Below, piece after piece: positions 36,846-45,293 of a DNA stretch of 64,000 bases. Source of the DNA: JBBAGC01 sp964491265 (GTDB lineage Bacteria > Spirochaetota > UBA4802 > UBA5550); assembly GCA_964491265.1 (NCBI GenBank), contig CAZBFP010000001.1, forward strand, positions 124,001 through 188,000. Direction: 5' to 3'. Made by a program: the position numbers and the translations under genes. The notes beneath the pieces are model-generated. The model did no database searches. It was not told the DNA's origin and saw only the letters and a list, made by a program, of their open reading frames with translations. The first letter of the stretch is position 1. Every line of letters starts with the position of its first letter.

Positions 36846-37322
36846 ATGATTAAAATCTACCCTTTGTCAGAAAGAAAGATTTTCTTCCCCATCCTTGCTT
36901 ACTGGGCATATACCAACTGGTATCTGACAAAAAAAATACCTTTTAATATTATACTCAATGAATATAAACGGAGAGCAGGGGACACAGATCCCCCGCTCTC
37001 TTTTGTTGCGCTTATTGATGATATTCCCGGGGGGATGGTCACTCTAAAAAAAAAGGACCTTGCCGCACGGGAAGATCTTTCCCCATGGCTTTCAACTTTA
37101 TATGTGCCCCCGGAATTCAGAAGAAAAGGGGTTGGGGATGAGCTTATAGGGAGAATAATCACTGAGTCGAGAGAAATGGGGTATAAAAAACTTTATCTCT
37201 TCATTGACAATAGGGACTTTGCTTATCTTGAAAAATATTATACCTCAAGAGGGTGGCAGTACCTAGCTTCAGCCCCTGATGCTGATGGCGATATTGCAAA
37301 AATATACTCCCTCACCCTCTAA
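36846..37322 (+). CDS. GNAT family N-acetyltransferase
   Basis: Acetyl-CoA-dependent acetyltransferase, single domain, 158 residues. The acetyl-CoA site RRKGVGDELIGRII follows the core strand STLYVPPEFR near residues 85-105. The downstream KLYLFIDN and YYTSRGWQYL complete the usual GNAT order. The substrate cannot be inferred. The gene ends four bases before the convergent hypB stop. Confidence 0.88.
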   Translation: MIKIYPLSERKIFFPILAYWAYTNWYLTKKIPFNIILNEYKRRAGDTDPPLSFVALIDDIPGGMVTLKKKDLAAREDLSPWLSTLYVPPEFRRKGVGDELIGRIITESREMGYKKLYLFIDNRDFAYLEKYYTSRGWQYLASAPDADGDIAKIYSLTL

Positions 37323-37326
37323 AAAA

Positions 37327-38031
37327 TCAGTCGTGGCTATGATGATGATCAAGGCCATTATGATGATGCCCTTCACCTTTTTTATGCTGAATGCCGTGAA
37401 CAATATGATCAACTATACTTTCTATATTAATCCCTTTTGTTGCTGACACCTCAAAAATCTCCGCCGCCTTATTAAGAGCGCGCACCTGGCCTGTAAATTT
37501 CTCTTTATTAAAATTTGTTAATTCAATAAGATCCGTTTTATTGAGCACAATAAAATCAGCTTTGCTGAACATTACCGGATATTTATGAGGCTTATCATCC
37601 CCTTCAGCAACAGATACTACCATCATCACCTCATCCTCCCCCAGAGAAAAATCCGCAGGACAAACCAGGTTCCCCACATTCTCAATGATAACACAATCAA
37701 TTTCATGGAGGTCGAAATTCACAAGTGCTCTCTCAAGCATGGCAGATTCAAGATGGCATATACTGTGAGTATTGATCTGATGTATTTTCACATCAAATTT
37801 ACTCAGCCTGTCAGCGTCAGCTGTTCCCTGCATGTCCCCTTCAACAACTGCAACACGATATTTTTTTGTCAGCTCAGGGAGTACTGCCTCAAGTAGACTT
37901 GTTTTCCCCGCACCCGGGGCACTCATTATATTTAAAACAAAAATTCCATGGTCATCCATATTCTTTTTTATGTTCTGCGCCAGCATATCATTCTTCTCAA
38001 GAAGATCCTTTTCAAGTTCAATATAGTGCAT
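37327..38031 (-). CDS. hypB: HypB, GTPase for nickel delivery, with C-terminal His tail
   Basis: GTPase that loads nickel into the [NiFe] hydrogenase precursor together with HypA. The 234-residue protein has the P loop APGAGKTSLL near residue 40, DCVIIENVGNLVCPADFSLG near 115 and LNKTDL near 165. The usual N-terminal CxxCGC motif is absent. Instead, the C-terminus carries a metal-binding cluster, GEGHHHNGLDHHHSHD; most His-rich HypB proteins carry theirs at the N-terminus. The start at 38031 is set by GGGGAG seven bases upstream. It follows hypA with a four-base gap. Confidence 0.93.
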   Translation of the reverse strand: MHYIELEKDLLEKNDMLAQNIKKNMDDHGIFVLNIMSAPGAGKTSLLEAVLPELTKKYRVAVVEGDMQGTADADRLSKFDVKIHQINTHSICHLESAMLERALVNFDLHEIDCVIIENVGNLVCPADFSLGEDEVMMVVSVAEGDDKPHKYPVMFSKADFIVLNKTDLIELTNFNKEKFTGQVRALNKAAEIFEVSATKGINIESIVDHIVHGIQHKKGEGHHHNGLDHHHSHD

Positions 38032-38035
38032 AGTA

Positions 38036-38386
38036 TTACTCCCCTGTTTCAATATCTATTGATTCAACGTACATCCTGTCCCCTGCTATAATCTTCACAG
38101 ATGCTGACCCGCATGAGGAACATTGAAAAACATAATCCTTCATAATACTTTCAGCTTTACAGTCATCACACAAAAAAATAGTCTTAACAGGAGTGATTCT
38201 GATTTCAGCATCTTCGAAGCATGACCCCTTTTTTGCCACATCAAGTGCAAATTCCAGGGCATCTATTGATACAGCGCTGAATTCCCCTACAGCAATATTT
38301 ACCGCATTAACTTTTACAGAACCGTTCTTTGCTGCAGTATCCTCAACAATTTCACGCACACTCATGGCAAGCCCTAATTCATGCAT
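38036..38386 (-). CDS. hypA: HypA, nickel metallochaperone
   Basis: Binds nickel through an N-terminal His and a structural zinc through four Cys, and passes nickel to the hydrogenase large subunit. The 116-residue protein begins MHELGLAMS, the usual MHE nickel motif. The zinc finger is CDDC near residue 71 and CSSC near 87. The start overlaps the hypF stop by eight bases (ATGCATGA), so the two are translationally coupled. Confidence 0.94.
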   Translation of the reverse strand: MHELGLAMSVREIVEDTAAKNGSVKVNAVNIAVGEFSAVSIDALEFALDVAKKGSCFEDAEIRITPVKTIFLCDDCKAESIMKDYVFQCSSCGSASVKIIAGDRMYVESIDIETGE

Positions 38387-40607
38387 TATAAACCCCGTAA
38401 ACAGCCTGACCTGTAGAGATACCGGCATCATTGGCCGGAATATTATTATTTAAAAAAACATTAAGTCCGCAGGAGGCAAGTCTTTTTTCAATAATTTCAA
38501 GCATAATCCTGTTCTGAAAGACCCCTCCGCTTAAAAGAACATTCTCTATATTACGTTCTATGCAGATCTTCAGAGCAATATCAGCTGCTGCTTTGCAGAG
38601 TGAATTATGGAACATGGCTGCAAGATAATCCATATCTTTCCCCTCTTTTTTAAGCCTGTAGAGCTCCCTCAAAAACGGCACAGAATCGGCAGAGTATACG
38701 CCGCCATATTTTTCTACCGGAATCTCAATAAAATCTTCCGTACTGCACCTGAGAGCCAGCTGCTCCAGGTAGATTGCACCCTCCGCCTCAAAGGTGACCC
38801 GCCCGGTAAAGCCGAGGAGAGCGGAAGCTGCATCAAACAATCTCCCTGCACTTGAAGTTACAGGGGAAAATTCCGCTTTTGACGCTATTGTATAAATATT
38901 CTCCAGCACAGATGGATCAGCAAAGGAGCAGATATCAATAAAATCTTCATAGTCAAAAAAACCGGCCAGTATTCTCCACGGTTCAATTATCGCCCTCTCC
39001 CCGCCAGGGAGGGGGAAGGGTTTAACATGACCCGATCTTTTATATGACTTTAAATCACCGGTAATTATTTCCCCGCCCCAGATTGTACCATCATCACCAT
39101 ATCCGGTACCGTCCAGAATTATCCCCAGAGCCTTACCCTCAAGAGAATTTTCAAAATAACAGGAGAGAAAATGTGCATAGTGATGCTGTACCTGAATAAG
39201 CCTCACACCATTCTTTTCTGAAAAATCCTTTGCAAAAACAGTTGATTCATAATCGGGATGTTTATCGCATACAATAATCCCCGGATTAAGTGAATAATAA
39301 GCAGTCATTTCATCAATGGTTTTACCGAAATGGCTGAATGTCTCAGGCGTGCCCAGATCACCAACATGGTTCCCTGTTACAAGATTTCTGCCGGAAATAA
39401 TTGTTATATTATTTTTAAGCTCAGCACCTACTGCCAGGATCTCCAGATTCCCCGGATTATCTATCTTAACTGGAAGCGGTATTCTCCCCCGTCCCATTCG
39501 CACACTCATCTCCACATCTTTATGGAAGAAAGAGATGCTGTCATCAGCCCTCTTATAAATCTCCCTGTTATGCGTAAGAAATGAATCCGTCACATCAGCA
39601 AGACCTTCCAGTGCAGTTGTGTCATCAATTATAAGAGGGTCGCCGGAAACATTAGCGCTTGTCATCACTAGGGGAACCCCGGCTTTTTCAAGTATAAGCT
39701 CATGCAGCGGAGTGTATGGAATCATTACCCCCAGGAAAGCATTGCGTGGAGCCACTGAAGGTGCTATAGCTGAATCTCCCCTGCTTTTACAGATAACAAT
39801 AGGGGAGACCTTACCTTTTAGAAGCGCCTCCTCAGCATCTGACATTGCTACATATTTCTTTGCCTCTTCTGCAGATGAAAACATTACAGCAAATGGTTTT
39901 GCCGGTCTCTTTTTTCTTTCCCGGAGTTTCATTACAGCTTCATTATCTACTGCCGAGCAGATAATATGGTATCCCCCGAGCCCCTTTGCAGCGACAATGC
40001 CGCTATTGCAGATTGCATCAACTGCTTCATTAAGTCCCTTTACAGATGGGCCGCATACAGGACAGGAGAATCCCTCTATGTGGAATCTCCGGTTTAAGGG
40101 GTCTTCATATTCTTTTCTGCACTCAGGGCAGAAGGGGAAATGCTTCATGGAGGTCTTCACCCTGTCATAAGGCATATCCTCCATGTATGTGTATCTGGGG
40201 CCGCAGTCACCGCATGTAATAAAGGGATACTTATATCTCCTGTCTGCAGGATCATTAAATTCTTCTCTGCACACTTCACACATGGCTATATCTGGAGGTA
40301 TGCTGAAGCGTGTGGGGCCATGCTCCCTGCTTTCTATGATTAAAAAGGAGCTCTCATTTTCTGCAGGTTCAATATCTTCATGCTCGAAGCTGTTTATCAC
40401 AGCATTAACCGGGATAAAATTATAGAATTCATCAATAAATTTATCAACTGCGGATACTGCGCCCTGGATCTCTATTTCAACAGAGTCCCTGGTATTTAGA
40501 ACAGTACCTGTAAGGCTTAAAAGCGCAGCCTGACGCGCAATTGCAGGGCGGAAACCCACACCCTGTACAATACCCTGAACTGTAATTTTTTTTCTTTTTA
40601 TTTTCAT
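38379..40607 (-). CDS. hypF: HypF, carbamoyltransferase for hydrogenase maturation
   Basis: Makes the cyanide ligands' precursor: it carbamoylates the C-terminal Cys of HypE using carbamoyl phosphate and ATP. The 742-residue protein is full length. It has an acylphosphatase domain (VQGIVQGVGFRP) at the start, two zinc fingers near residues 105-185 (CEVC, CGDCGP, CPEC, CPVCGP), a YrdC domain near 200-380 (KGLGGYHIICSA) and a Kae1-like domain with HHYAH near 485. It heads the hypF-hypA-hypB operon. HypC, HypD and HypE are not in the window. Confidence 0.95.
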   Translation of the reverse strand: MKIKRKKITVQGIVQGVGFRPAIARQAALLSLTGTVLNTRDSVEIEIQGAVSAVDKFIDEFYNFIPVNAVINSFEHEDIEPAENESSFLIIESREHGPTRFSIPPDIAMCEVCREEFNDPADRRYKYPFITCGDCGPRYTYMEDMPYDRVKTSMKHFPFCPECRKEYEDPLNRRFHIEGFSCPVCGPSVKGLNEAVDAICNSGIVAAKGLGGYHIICSAVDNEAVMKLRERKKRPAKPFAVMFSSAEEAKKYVAMSDAEEALLKGKVSPIVICKSRGDSAIAPSVAPRNAFLGVMIPYTPLHELILEKAGVPLVMTSANVSGDPLIIDDTTALEGLADVTDSFLTHNREIYKRADDSISFFHKDVEMSVRMGRGRIPLPVKIDNPGNLEILAVGAELKNNITIISGRNLVTGNHVGDLGTPETFSHFGKTIDEMTAYYSLNPGIIVCDKHPDYESTVFAKDFSEKNGVRLIQVQHHYAHFLSCYFENSLEGKALGIILDGTGYGDDGTIWGGEIITGDLKSYKRSGHVKPFPLPGGERAIIEPWRILAGFFDYEDFIDICSFADPSVLENIYTIASKAEFSPVTSSAGRLFDAASALLGFTGRVTFEAEGAIYLEQLALRCSTEDFIEIPVEKYGGVYSADSVPFLRELYRLKKEGKDMDYLAAMFHNSLCKAAADIALKICIERNIENVLLSGGVFQNRIMLEIIEKRLASCGLNVFLNNNIPANDAGISTGQAVYGVYNA

Positions 40608-40668
40608 AAAACTATTTTATAATATATCTTATTGATCAAGCTAACCGGATGTTTATCAGTAACTGCAA

Positions 40669-41040
40669 TCAGAAAAATGCCTTATTATAATTTTTTCTTA
40701 TACTTTCATCTCTTGTAATAAGAGAGGCTTTACGCTTTCTCGCATGAGCAGTTATAATTCTGTCAAAGGGGTCACGGGTCCATTTTTCATTAAGCGCCAT
40801 TATTATTACTTCCTCAAAAGTGCTTTGCTCTATTTTTAATCCGAGTTTTTTTGCCAGATATGTGATTATTGCAGAACCTTTCTTTAGTCTGCCAATTTCG
40901 TAAAGATACTCTAACTCCAGCTGTACAATAGGAGAAATATATATATCCCCTTTCTCAATCATCGCAAGGGCTTCAGCTGAAAAAAGATCAAGATTTTTCT
41001 GATAAAGCCAGACAACAATATGAGTGTCCAGAAAAATCAT
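40669..41040 (-). CDS. PIN-domain ribonuclease toxin, VapC-like
   Basis: A 123-residue PIN-domain protein, predicted to cut RNA as a toxin. The first acidic residue is in FLDTHIVVWL, a conserved Glu follows in the middle, and RDPFDRIITAHA carries the C-terminal Asp cluster. GGGGG lies six bases before the ATG. It overlaps the antitoxin gene by four bases, the classic antitoxin-first arrangement. The HAxKRKASLITRDE tail is typical. Confidence 0.9.
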   Translation of the reverse strand: MIFLDTHIVVWLYQKNLDLFSAEALAMIEKGDIYISPIVQLELEYLYEIGRLKKGSAIITYLAKKLGLKIEQSTFEEVIIMALNEKWTRDPFDRIITAHARKRKASLITRDESIRKNYNKAFF

Positions 41041-41270
41041 AATTTTCCCCCCTCATCCCATTCACTCAGCCAGTCGACATGAACAATATCTTCAGGAGAT
41101 CCATTTATCACATCATGAGGTTCAAGATTATCAAGCTTACTTTTTTTATTCTGAGGTATAATTTTCAGGACTTTCCCCTTTCTTTCAATTTCAAGAGGAA
41201 TTCCGGTGGAGATTACCTGATCAAGAAGATTATATAGATTTTGCCTCAGTTGAGTAGCAGATACTTTCAC
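41037..41270 (-). CDS. Phd/YefM-type antitoxin
   Basis: A 77-residue antitoxin that binds DNA through its N-terminal fold and neutralises the PIN toxin with its C-terminus. The N-terminal half has the prevent-host-death pattern VSATQLRQNLYNLLDQVI. The C-terminal half ends PEDIVHVDWLSEWDEGG. GTG start with GGGAGG six bases upstream. Remnants of close relatives of its 3' half lie at 43597-43668 and 46688-46757. Confidence 0.9.
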   Translation of the reverse strand: MKVSATQLRQNLYNLLDQVISTGIPLEIERKGKVLKIIPQNKKSKLDNLEPHDVINGSPEDIVHVDWLSEWDEGGKL

Positions 41271-41300
41271 TCAACACCTCCCGCATGTATAGATAAACAC

Positions 41301-41330
41301 AGTATAATAAAAAAGGCGTACATGTGTCAA
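41301..41330 (-). promoter_or_regulatory. Promoter of the Phd-VapC-like operon
   Basis: On the minus strand TTGACA (41330-41325) and TATACT (41306-41301) are 18 bases apart. An inverted repeat, GCGTAC at 41316-41321 and GTACGC at 41340-41345, straddles the -35 region and is a candidate operator for autoregulation by the antitoxin. Confidence 0.65.
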
Positions 41331-41755
41331 ATTTAAAACGTACGCTACTACAATTTAATTATTTACTACCTTATGTTCTATTGCTTTCAGAACAAAGTGA
41401 TTCAATGAAAATGAGGCAGATAAAAAAAATATTTACTTTAACTTCGATTCGTGTAATCTGGAATATAATTCCTGATTACACGAAGGGGTCTGCTGTGTTA
41501 AAACGAACATTATCAAAAACTATTCAGTTCAGTGAGCCTTATTACAACAACATCACTAAAAGAATAATTAAAACTCCGAAACTCTATCCCGTAGAAGTAA
41601 AAAAAACAGCAACCCCCTCTTTGATCGACACAAAGAGTTTCGACGTTTTAAAATCTCTGAAAAAAGAGACAGGAGAAGGAGCGGTGATATGTTTACGGGA
41701 GAGTGTTATCCCCATCTCAGATAGTGTACCAGCTGTTCCGGTTTGGGAGGTTTAA
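41324..41755 (+). pseudogene. Remnant of DUF4143 ATPase, C-terminal part, copy 1
   Basis: The downstream part of this frame encodes YYNNITKRIIKTPKLY and then PVEVKKTATPSL to the end PVWEV, parts of the C-terminal DUF4143 (PD-(D/E)XK-like) domain of AAA_14 ATPases. The N-terminal ATPase is missing. Compared with the second remnant at 45294, 216 bases are absent exactly between two copies of AAACTCTAT, so the deletion arose by short-repeat recombination and left the frame intact. The shared 3' parts are about 95% identical. The gene is not functional. Confidence 0.8.
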
Positions 41756-42270
41756 TGTATAATGGCATTTATTTTAATTTTGAATTTTTTAATATCTCCT
41801 TCCGTTATCATCGGATTACTGTTTTCAATTTTCTCGCTTGCCTTTATTGCTTCATTCTTTGAAAGTCTTCCTTTTTCAACAAGTATTACTATTAACTGAA
41901 GCCCCCAGAATAGCTCCAGCCCTTCCTCCTCACATTTCTTTCTCATCTTTGTATCATTTGTAACAATTCCCCATCCATTTTTTTGGCAATCGATAATACA
42001 TATATTATCCTCATAGGACAAACCATTATAACTATTAATAGCTTTATAATAAGTATCAGGTTCAGGATAATAAACTGTAAAGCCGTAAGCCTTGATTTGA
42101 CTTTCTGTAATCTGTTCCACCTCATTCAGCACATCAATAGGTATTGTTGCCTCCTTGAATAAACCTGGTATCAGTTTCAAAATCTTTTTATCGATTACCA
42201 GGTAATCAATGAGCACATTGGCATCTGTTATTACTGTTTTTAGTTCAATTTCCAGTTTATCTCCTTCCAT
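41752..42270 (-). CDS. PIN-domain protein, partner of XRE-ImmA regulator
   Basis: A 172-residue PIN-domain protein with acidic residues in VITDANVLIDYL near residue 15, an internal SYEDNICIIDCQ, and IVTNDTKM near 110. A C-terminal helical extension of about 60 residues is not part of the usual VapC. It begins inside the 3' end of the XRE-ImmA gene, a 31-base overlap, so the pair is co-expressed. Functionally it may be a toxin whose regulator is degraded or controlled by the upstream protein. It differs clearly from the PIN protein at 40669. Confidence 0.8.
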   Translation of the reverse strand: MEGDKLEIELKTVITDANVLIDYLVIDKKILKLIPGLFKEATIPIDVLNEVEQITESQIKAYGFTVYYPEPDTYYKAINSYNGLSYEDNICIIDCQKNGWGIVTNDTKMRKKCEEEGLELFWGLQLIVILVEKGRLSKNEAIKASEKIENSNPMITEGDIKKFKIKINAIIH

Positions 42271-43355
42271 GAGTTTGCAAGAGTATTCATATCATGGTGT
42301 GAAATATTAAGTATCTCAGCTGCTTTGCTTATGGTAATTATATCCTTTTCGATTGCTTCCCGTACAAGTGAATGGAGTTTTTTTTCAACGATGATATTGC
42401 TTGAGGAGGTATCTGGTTCTCTAAGAGCAACCGGTTCATAGTGATTTTTCAGGCTTACTTTATACATTTTCAAATATTCAGAATTGAATTTTTGATAGAT
42501 AGAGGTATCTGCCATTCCAAGGTCAAGAAGCCTCCTTATTACAGTAAGGTAACTTACTCTGAAATATCTTTTTACAGTAAGGATTGCATCCACCCAGTGC
42601 ATCCCTCTGCATCTGTCCAGAGCCTTTTTGAATTCGTCATCCGGCATAAGGAAATAGCCGGCAAATTTATCAGCCTCTTTCTCTTCGTCCGGAACATCAT
42701 CGAACATCTCAGGCTTAAAAGATTCTTTATGTAATATAAGGTGAGCCATCTCATGTGCAACGGTGAATATTTGCCTTTCAACACTTATACCTTTTGATAC
42801 ATTTACACTGATCGCCGGCCCGCCATCAGCTTCACCAATAGATACGCCAAAAAAGTCATCCATTGGCATTTCAGCAAGGTGAAGTTTTATACCTGCAGCA
42901 TTCACTACTTCATAAATATCCCTGACAGGTTCGTTTGGATCAAGTCCAAGTAGCCCTCTAACCTTTGCAGCGAGTTTAACCGGATCACTCCCTTTTACTT
43001 TTGCCAGCTTATTTTCCACTTTTTTATCAAGCTTCTCTTCCAGGTATTTGTAATCTTTAAGCCAAATGGCTATTTTTATTATCTCCTGTTCTCTTGCCTT
43101 TTTCTTCTGCTCAGTAATTTTTTTCATTCTAAATCGTACAGATTTAAGCTGAGGTAAATCAATATAAAGATCTCTTATACTTACATTAAGTGCTTCCGCA
43201 ATTTTATGCAGGGTTTCAGACCTGGCATTGACTTTCCCTTTTTCTATAGCCAGGTAAGCTGCTCTGCTTAAATCAGCCCTTTCAGCTACCTCTTCCTGCT
43301 TTAATCCGGAAGCTTTTCTCAGCCTGTATATGTTTTTGGCTAATACATCAAGCAT
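42240..43355 (-). CDS. XRE regulator fused to ImmA/IrrE metallopeptidase
   Basis: A 371-residue protein with a helix-turn-helix of the XRE type at residues 8-62 (LRKASGLKQEEVAERADLSR) and an ImmA/IrrE-like zinc peptidase domain with TVAHEMAHLILH near residue 205. Such proteins control or cleave repressors of mobile elements. The C-terminal 80 residues hold a second helical domain. The start has AGGAGG six bases upstream. It forms a pair with the PIN protein at 41752 and has its own promoter. Confidence 0.88.
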   Translation of the reverse strand: MLDVLAKNIYRLRKASGLKQEEVAERADLSRAAYLAIEKGKVNARSETLHKIAEALNVSIRDLYIDLPQLKSVRFRMKKITEQKKKAREQEIIKIAIWLKDYKYLEEKLDKKVENKLAKVKGSDPVKLAAKVRGLLGLDPNEPVRDIYEVVNAAGIKLHLAEMPMDDFFGVSIGEADGGPAISVNVSKGISVERQIFTVAHEMAHLILHKESFKPEMFDDVPDEEKEADKFAGYFLMPDDEFKKALDRCRGMHWVDAILTVKRYFRVSYLTVIRRLLDLGMADTSIYQKFNSEYLKMYKVSLKNHYEPVALREPDTSSSNIIVEKKLHSLVREAIEKDIITISKAAEILNISHHDMNTLANSWKEINWKLN

Positions 43356-43385
43356 CCCACTCCTCCTTACTCACTCTTTACGGTA

Positions 43386-43414
43386 AATATAGCAAACTAT
43401 ACATAATAAGTCAA
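43386..43414 (-). promoter_or_regulatory. Promoter of the XRE-ImmA/PIN operon
   Basis: On the minus strand TTGACT (43414-43409), a 17-base spacer and TATATT (43391-43386). The predicted transcript starts about 25 bases before the ATG and keeps the AGGAGG ribosome site. Confidence 0.7.
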
Positions 43415-43596
43415 TGTTAAAAATGTAAGGTTAACTTTACTTCATTATTTTTTTTGATTTTATTCAACTGATATTCTGCCGTTTTTTATCATCAGAAGAA
43501 TTCATTTTGTGTGACTTCGCCTTTAAATGAGTGGTAAGCCTTTATTAAGAACATCAGGTTTTCCCTTAGTTATTTCTGAGAAAGTGGAGGTGGGGA

Positions 43597-43668
43597 TTAA
43601 TTCAGCCAATAAACATAAAAGATATCTTCAGGAGATCCATTTATTCGGCTCAGTTCAGAAAGTAGATG
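43597..43668 (-). pseudogene. Fragment of a Phd-type antitoxin gene
   Basis: Read on the minus strand it gives LLSELSRINGSPEDIFYVYW and a stop two residues later. This matches the C-terminal part of the antitoxin at 41037 (INGSPEDIVHVDWLSEW). Only this fragment remains. The rest of the 376-base gap 43356-43731 shows no gene; a plus-strand 60-codon frame over it is not convincing. Confidence 0.65.
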
Positions 43669-43731
43669 AAAAGATTTTCGGAAACATTCAGCTATATGAA
43701 ACGATGTGAACTTATCTATTCTTTAGAAACT

Positions 43732-44169
43732 TTAGTTATCTTCAATATCTATTATTTTATAAACTTGTTTTATTGTACTAACAAAAATAAATTCATCATA
43801 AAGATTTCGCGGTATAGGTTCAACTTTTACTTTGGAATCTTCAGAAGATCTTTCTATTTTAAAAATACACCCATCACTAAACTCATTTACATGGCGGGAT
43901 ATTGAACCTGTATTATGCTCAGCAAGCACACCTGAACTTTTGTAGTTAAAATTTCTTTTTTTATATGTATTTAATACCAGTTTATATGTTTCAAAATTCC
44001 CTTGATGACCAAAAAATTCAACATGATCAAACGACAGGAAATCTTCCCTACGTCCAGAAGTAGTTACGTCTCTTAGGTGATATGAATTAACAGTAGGTTG
44101 ACCATTGCTATCAAGAGTTGATTTTTTAACATATCTAACAATATGATCACATTCATTAAGGGTGATCAT
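43732..44169 (-). CDS. Unknown protein C of three-gene cassette
   Basis: A 145-residue soluble protein, last gene of the cassette. It contains HIVRYVKKS, then LRDVTTSGRREDFLSFDHVEFF near residues 32-55, and NTGSISRHVNEF near 88. From memory this order resembles a family of uncharacterised bacterial proteins with an LR...EEYLSVxWLE motif, which I cannot name. No catalytic motif is evident. It lies four bases after gene B and is AT-rich like the rest of the cassette, suggesting transfer. Codon use is unlike the housekeeping genes. Confidence 0.65.
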   Translation of the reverse strand: MITLNECDHIVRYVKKSTLDSNGQPTVNSYHLRDVTTSGRREDFLSFDHVEFFGHQGNFETYKLVLNTYKKRNFNYKSSGVLAEHNTGSISRHVNEFSDGCIFKIERSSEDSKVKVEPIPRNLYDEFIFVSTIKQVYKIIDIEDN

Positions 44170-44173
44170 ATTG

Positions 44174-44836
44174 TTACAACACTTTGTATATTTTCGATAC
44201 TTTAATTATGTCAAGAAGTTTGTTTAAAGAGGAGAAACCAGTAATAGTATCTTTCAATCCATCACATTCACTTGGTGTAACAATCAAATATTCAATTCTA
44301 TGATAATTTGTAAATCTTAAAGTAAGATGTTTATCAGATTCTTTCTGAATGTGTAATGTAAAAAATCCTTCTTCCGATAATGACAACTCCGACTTGTGGA
44401 TAAAAGGTAAATCACTACGATAGAAAAAAGAACACATTGCTTTTGCTGAATCTATAGAAGGTAGTTCTCCATTGTAATCATCAATATAATCCGCAATTAA
44501 TTCTGCTACTCTATCAGCTTTAATTAAGTCTATGTTTTCCTTTAAAAAAGTAATAACTTCAGAAAAATTTTTAAATGTTTCAACAGAACCTTGTGGTAAA
44601 TACAAAGAATAATGACTAATTGATTGTGTCATTATTTTAAAAGCCCTTGCCTGATTTACAATACTAATAATTGGCAACTCGAAAGTTGTTCTCCAAATAT
44701 TATCAGTTTGGTTAAATAACTGAGGAATATTTAAGCTTCCATCATTATAAAAATTCTTATTAATCGATTTGCTTTGAAAACTATATTGAGCAATTTCGTC
44801 TTTTATATTTTTAGCACTTTGTTTCATCATCTTCAC
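44174..44836 (-). CDS. Unknown protein B of three-gene cassette
   Basis: A 220-residue soluble protein with no signal peptide or membrane segment. The N-terminal half is helical. The C-terminal half has beta strands with LSLSEEGFFTLHIQKE and HLTLRFTNYHRIEYLIV, then ends in a Lys-rich helix. The strand pattern recalls uncharacterised proteins found next to LR...YLSVxWLE proteins such as gene C. It overlaps gene A by 26 bases and is followed by gene C after four bases, so the three are one operon. No function is known to me. Confidence 0.65.
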   Translation of the reverse strand: MKMMKQSAKNIKDEIAQYSFQSKSINKNFYNDGSLNIPQLFNQTDNIWRTTFELPIISIVNQARAFKIMTQSISHYSLYLPQGSVETFKNFSEVITFLKENIDLIKADRVAELIADYIDDYNGELPSIDSAKAMCSFFYRSDLPFIHKSELSLSEEGFFTLHIQKESDKHLTLRFTNYHRIEYLIVTPSECDGLKDTITGFSSLNKLLDIIKVSKIYKVL

Positions 44837-45050
44837 TCTTACTCTGAAAATCTTCTATTAATTGATCCATTATTTTTTTTGTTATTGCAAATGATCCCAC
44901 AACCCTAATTTCAGTTAATACTCCGCTTTCAATTACATGAGGTGCTGTAAATTCAATTATAACAATATCATCATTGGCTTTATTAATACTCATTCCTGAA
45001 GGGAATATTGTATCTGCTTCTCTAATAATCTTTACATTTTCATCTGACAT
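44811..45050 (-). CDS. Unknown protein A of three-gene cassette
   Basis: A 79-residue acidic protein, first of the cassette. It has a short N-terminal strand, then NDDIVIIEFTAP and TEIRVVGSFAITKKIMDQLI, and a charged C-terminus. This strand-strand-helix order loosely recalls DUF3467-like small proteins, a guess from pattern only. There is no usable ribosome site: the promoter -10 ends six bases before the ATG, so the message is predicted to be leaderless. It overlaps gene B by 26 bases. Confidence 0.65.
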   Translation of the reverse strand: MSDENVKIIREADTIFPSGMSINKANDDIVIIEFTAPHVIESGVLTEIRVVGSFAITKKIMDQLIEDFQSKSEDDETKC

Positions 45051-45056
45051 AATCTT

Positions 45057-45086
45057 ATTATACCCTTACTAAATGTTGAAATTCAA
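45057..45086 (-). promoter_or_regulatory. Leaderless promoter of the three-gene cassette
   Basis: On the minus strand TTGAAT (45086-45081), an 18-base spacer and a perfect TATAAT (45062-45057). The ATG of gene A begins seven bases after the -10, where transcription should start, so no 5' leader is left. The HigB-like gene at 46529 has the same spacing. Confidence 0.6.
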
Positions 45087-45230
45087 AATAATATCATTCT
45101 ATTAACAAATAATCAACAATAATATAAGGTGTCAAGCTACTTAGGTCAATAAATATTTATTTATTGACAATTTAATTTATAGCACGTCGCATCGCCCAAC
45201 TTATAGAAGTCTTAACGTAGCTGCCGCAAA

Positions 45231-45257
45231 AAAACCGCTAAGTTTCATTAGCGGTTT
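45231..45257 (-). terminator. Rho-independent terminator
   Basis: A 10-base-pair stem (AAACCGCTAA, loop of six, TTAGCGGTTT at 45232-45257). Read on the minus strand it is followed by a run of seven T, the standard form. It would end transcripts coming from the HigBA-like operon before the three-gene cassette. Confidence 0.75.
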
Positions 45258-45293
45258 AACAGAATAAAAGATAATGTTTTAATTATCCGAAGC

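Noticed and set aside
41324..41755. DUF4143 remnants as working genes
   Set aside because: Both lack the ATPase domain and one has also lost 216 bases of the nuclease-like domain.
43527..43709. Plus-strand 60-codon frame
   Set aside because: It runs antisense over the antitoxin fragment at 43597-43668 and has no ribosome site or recognisable sequence.
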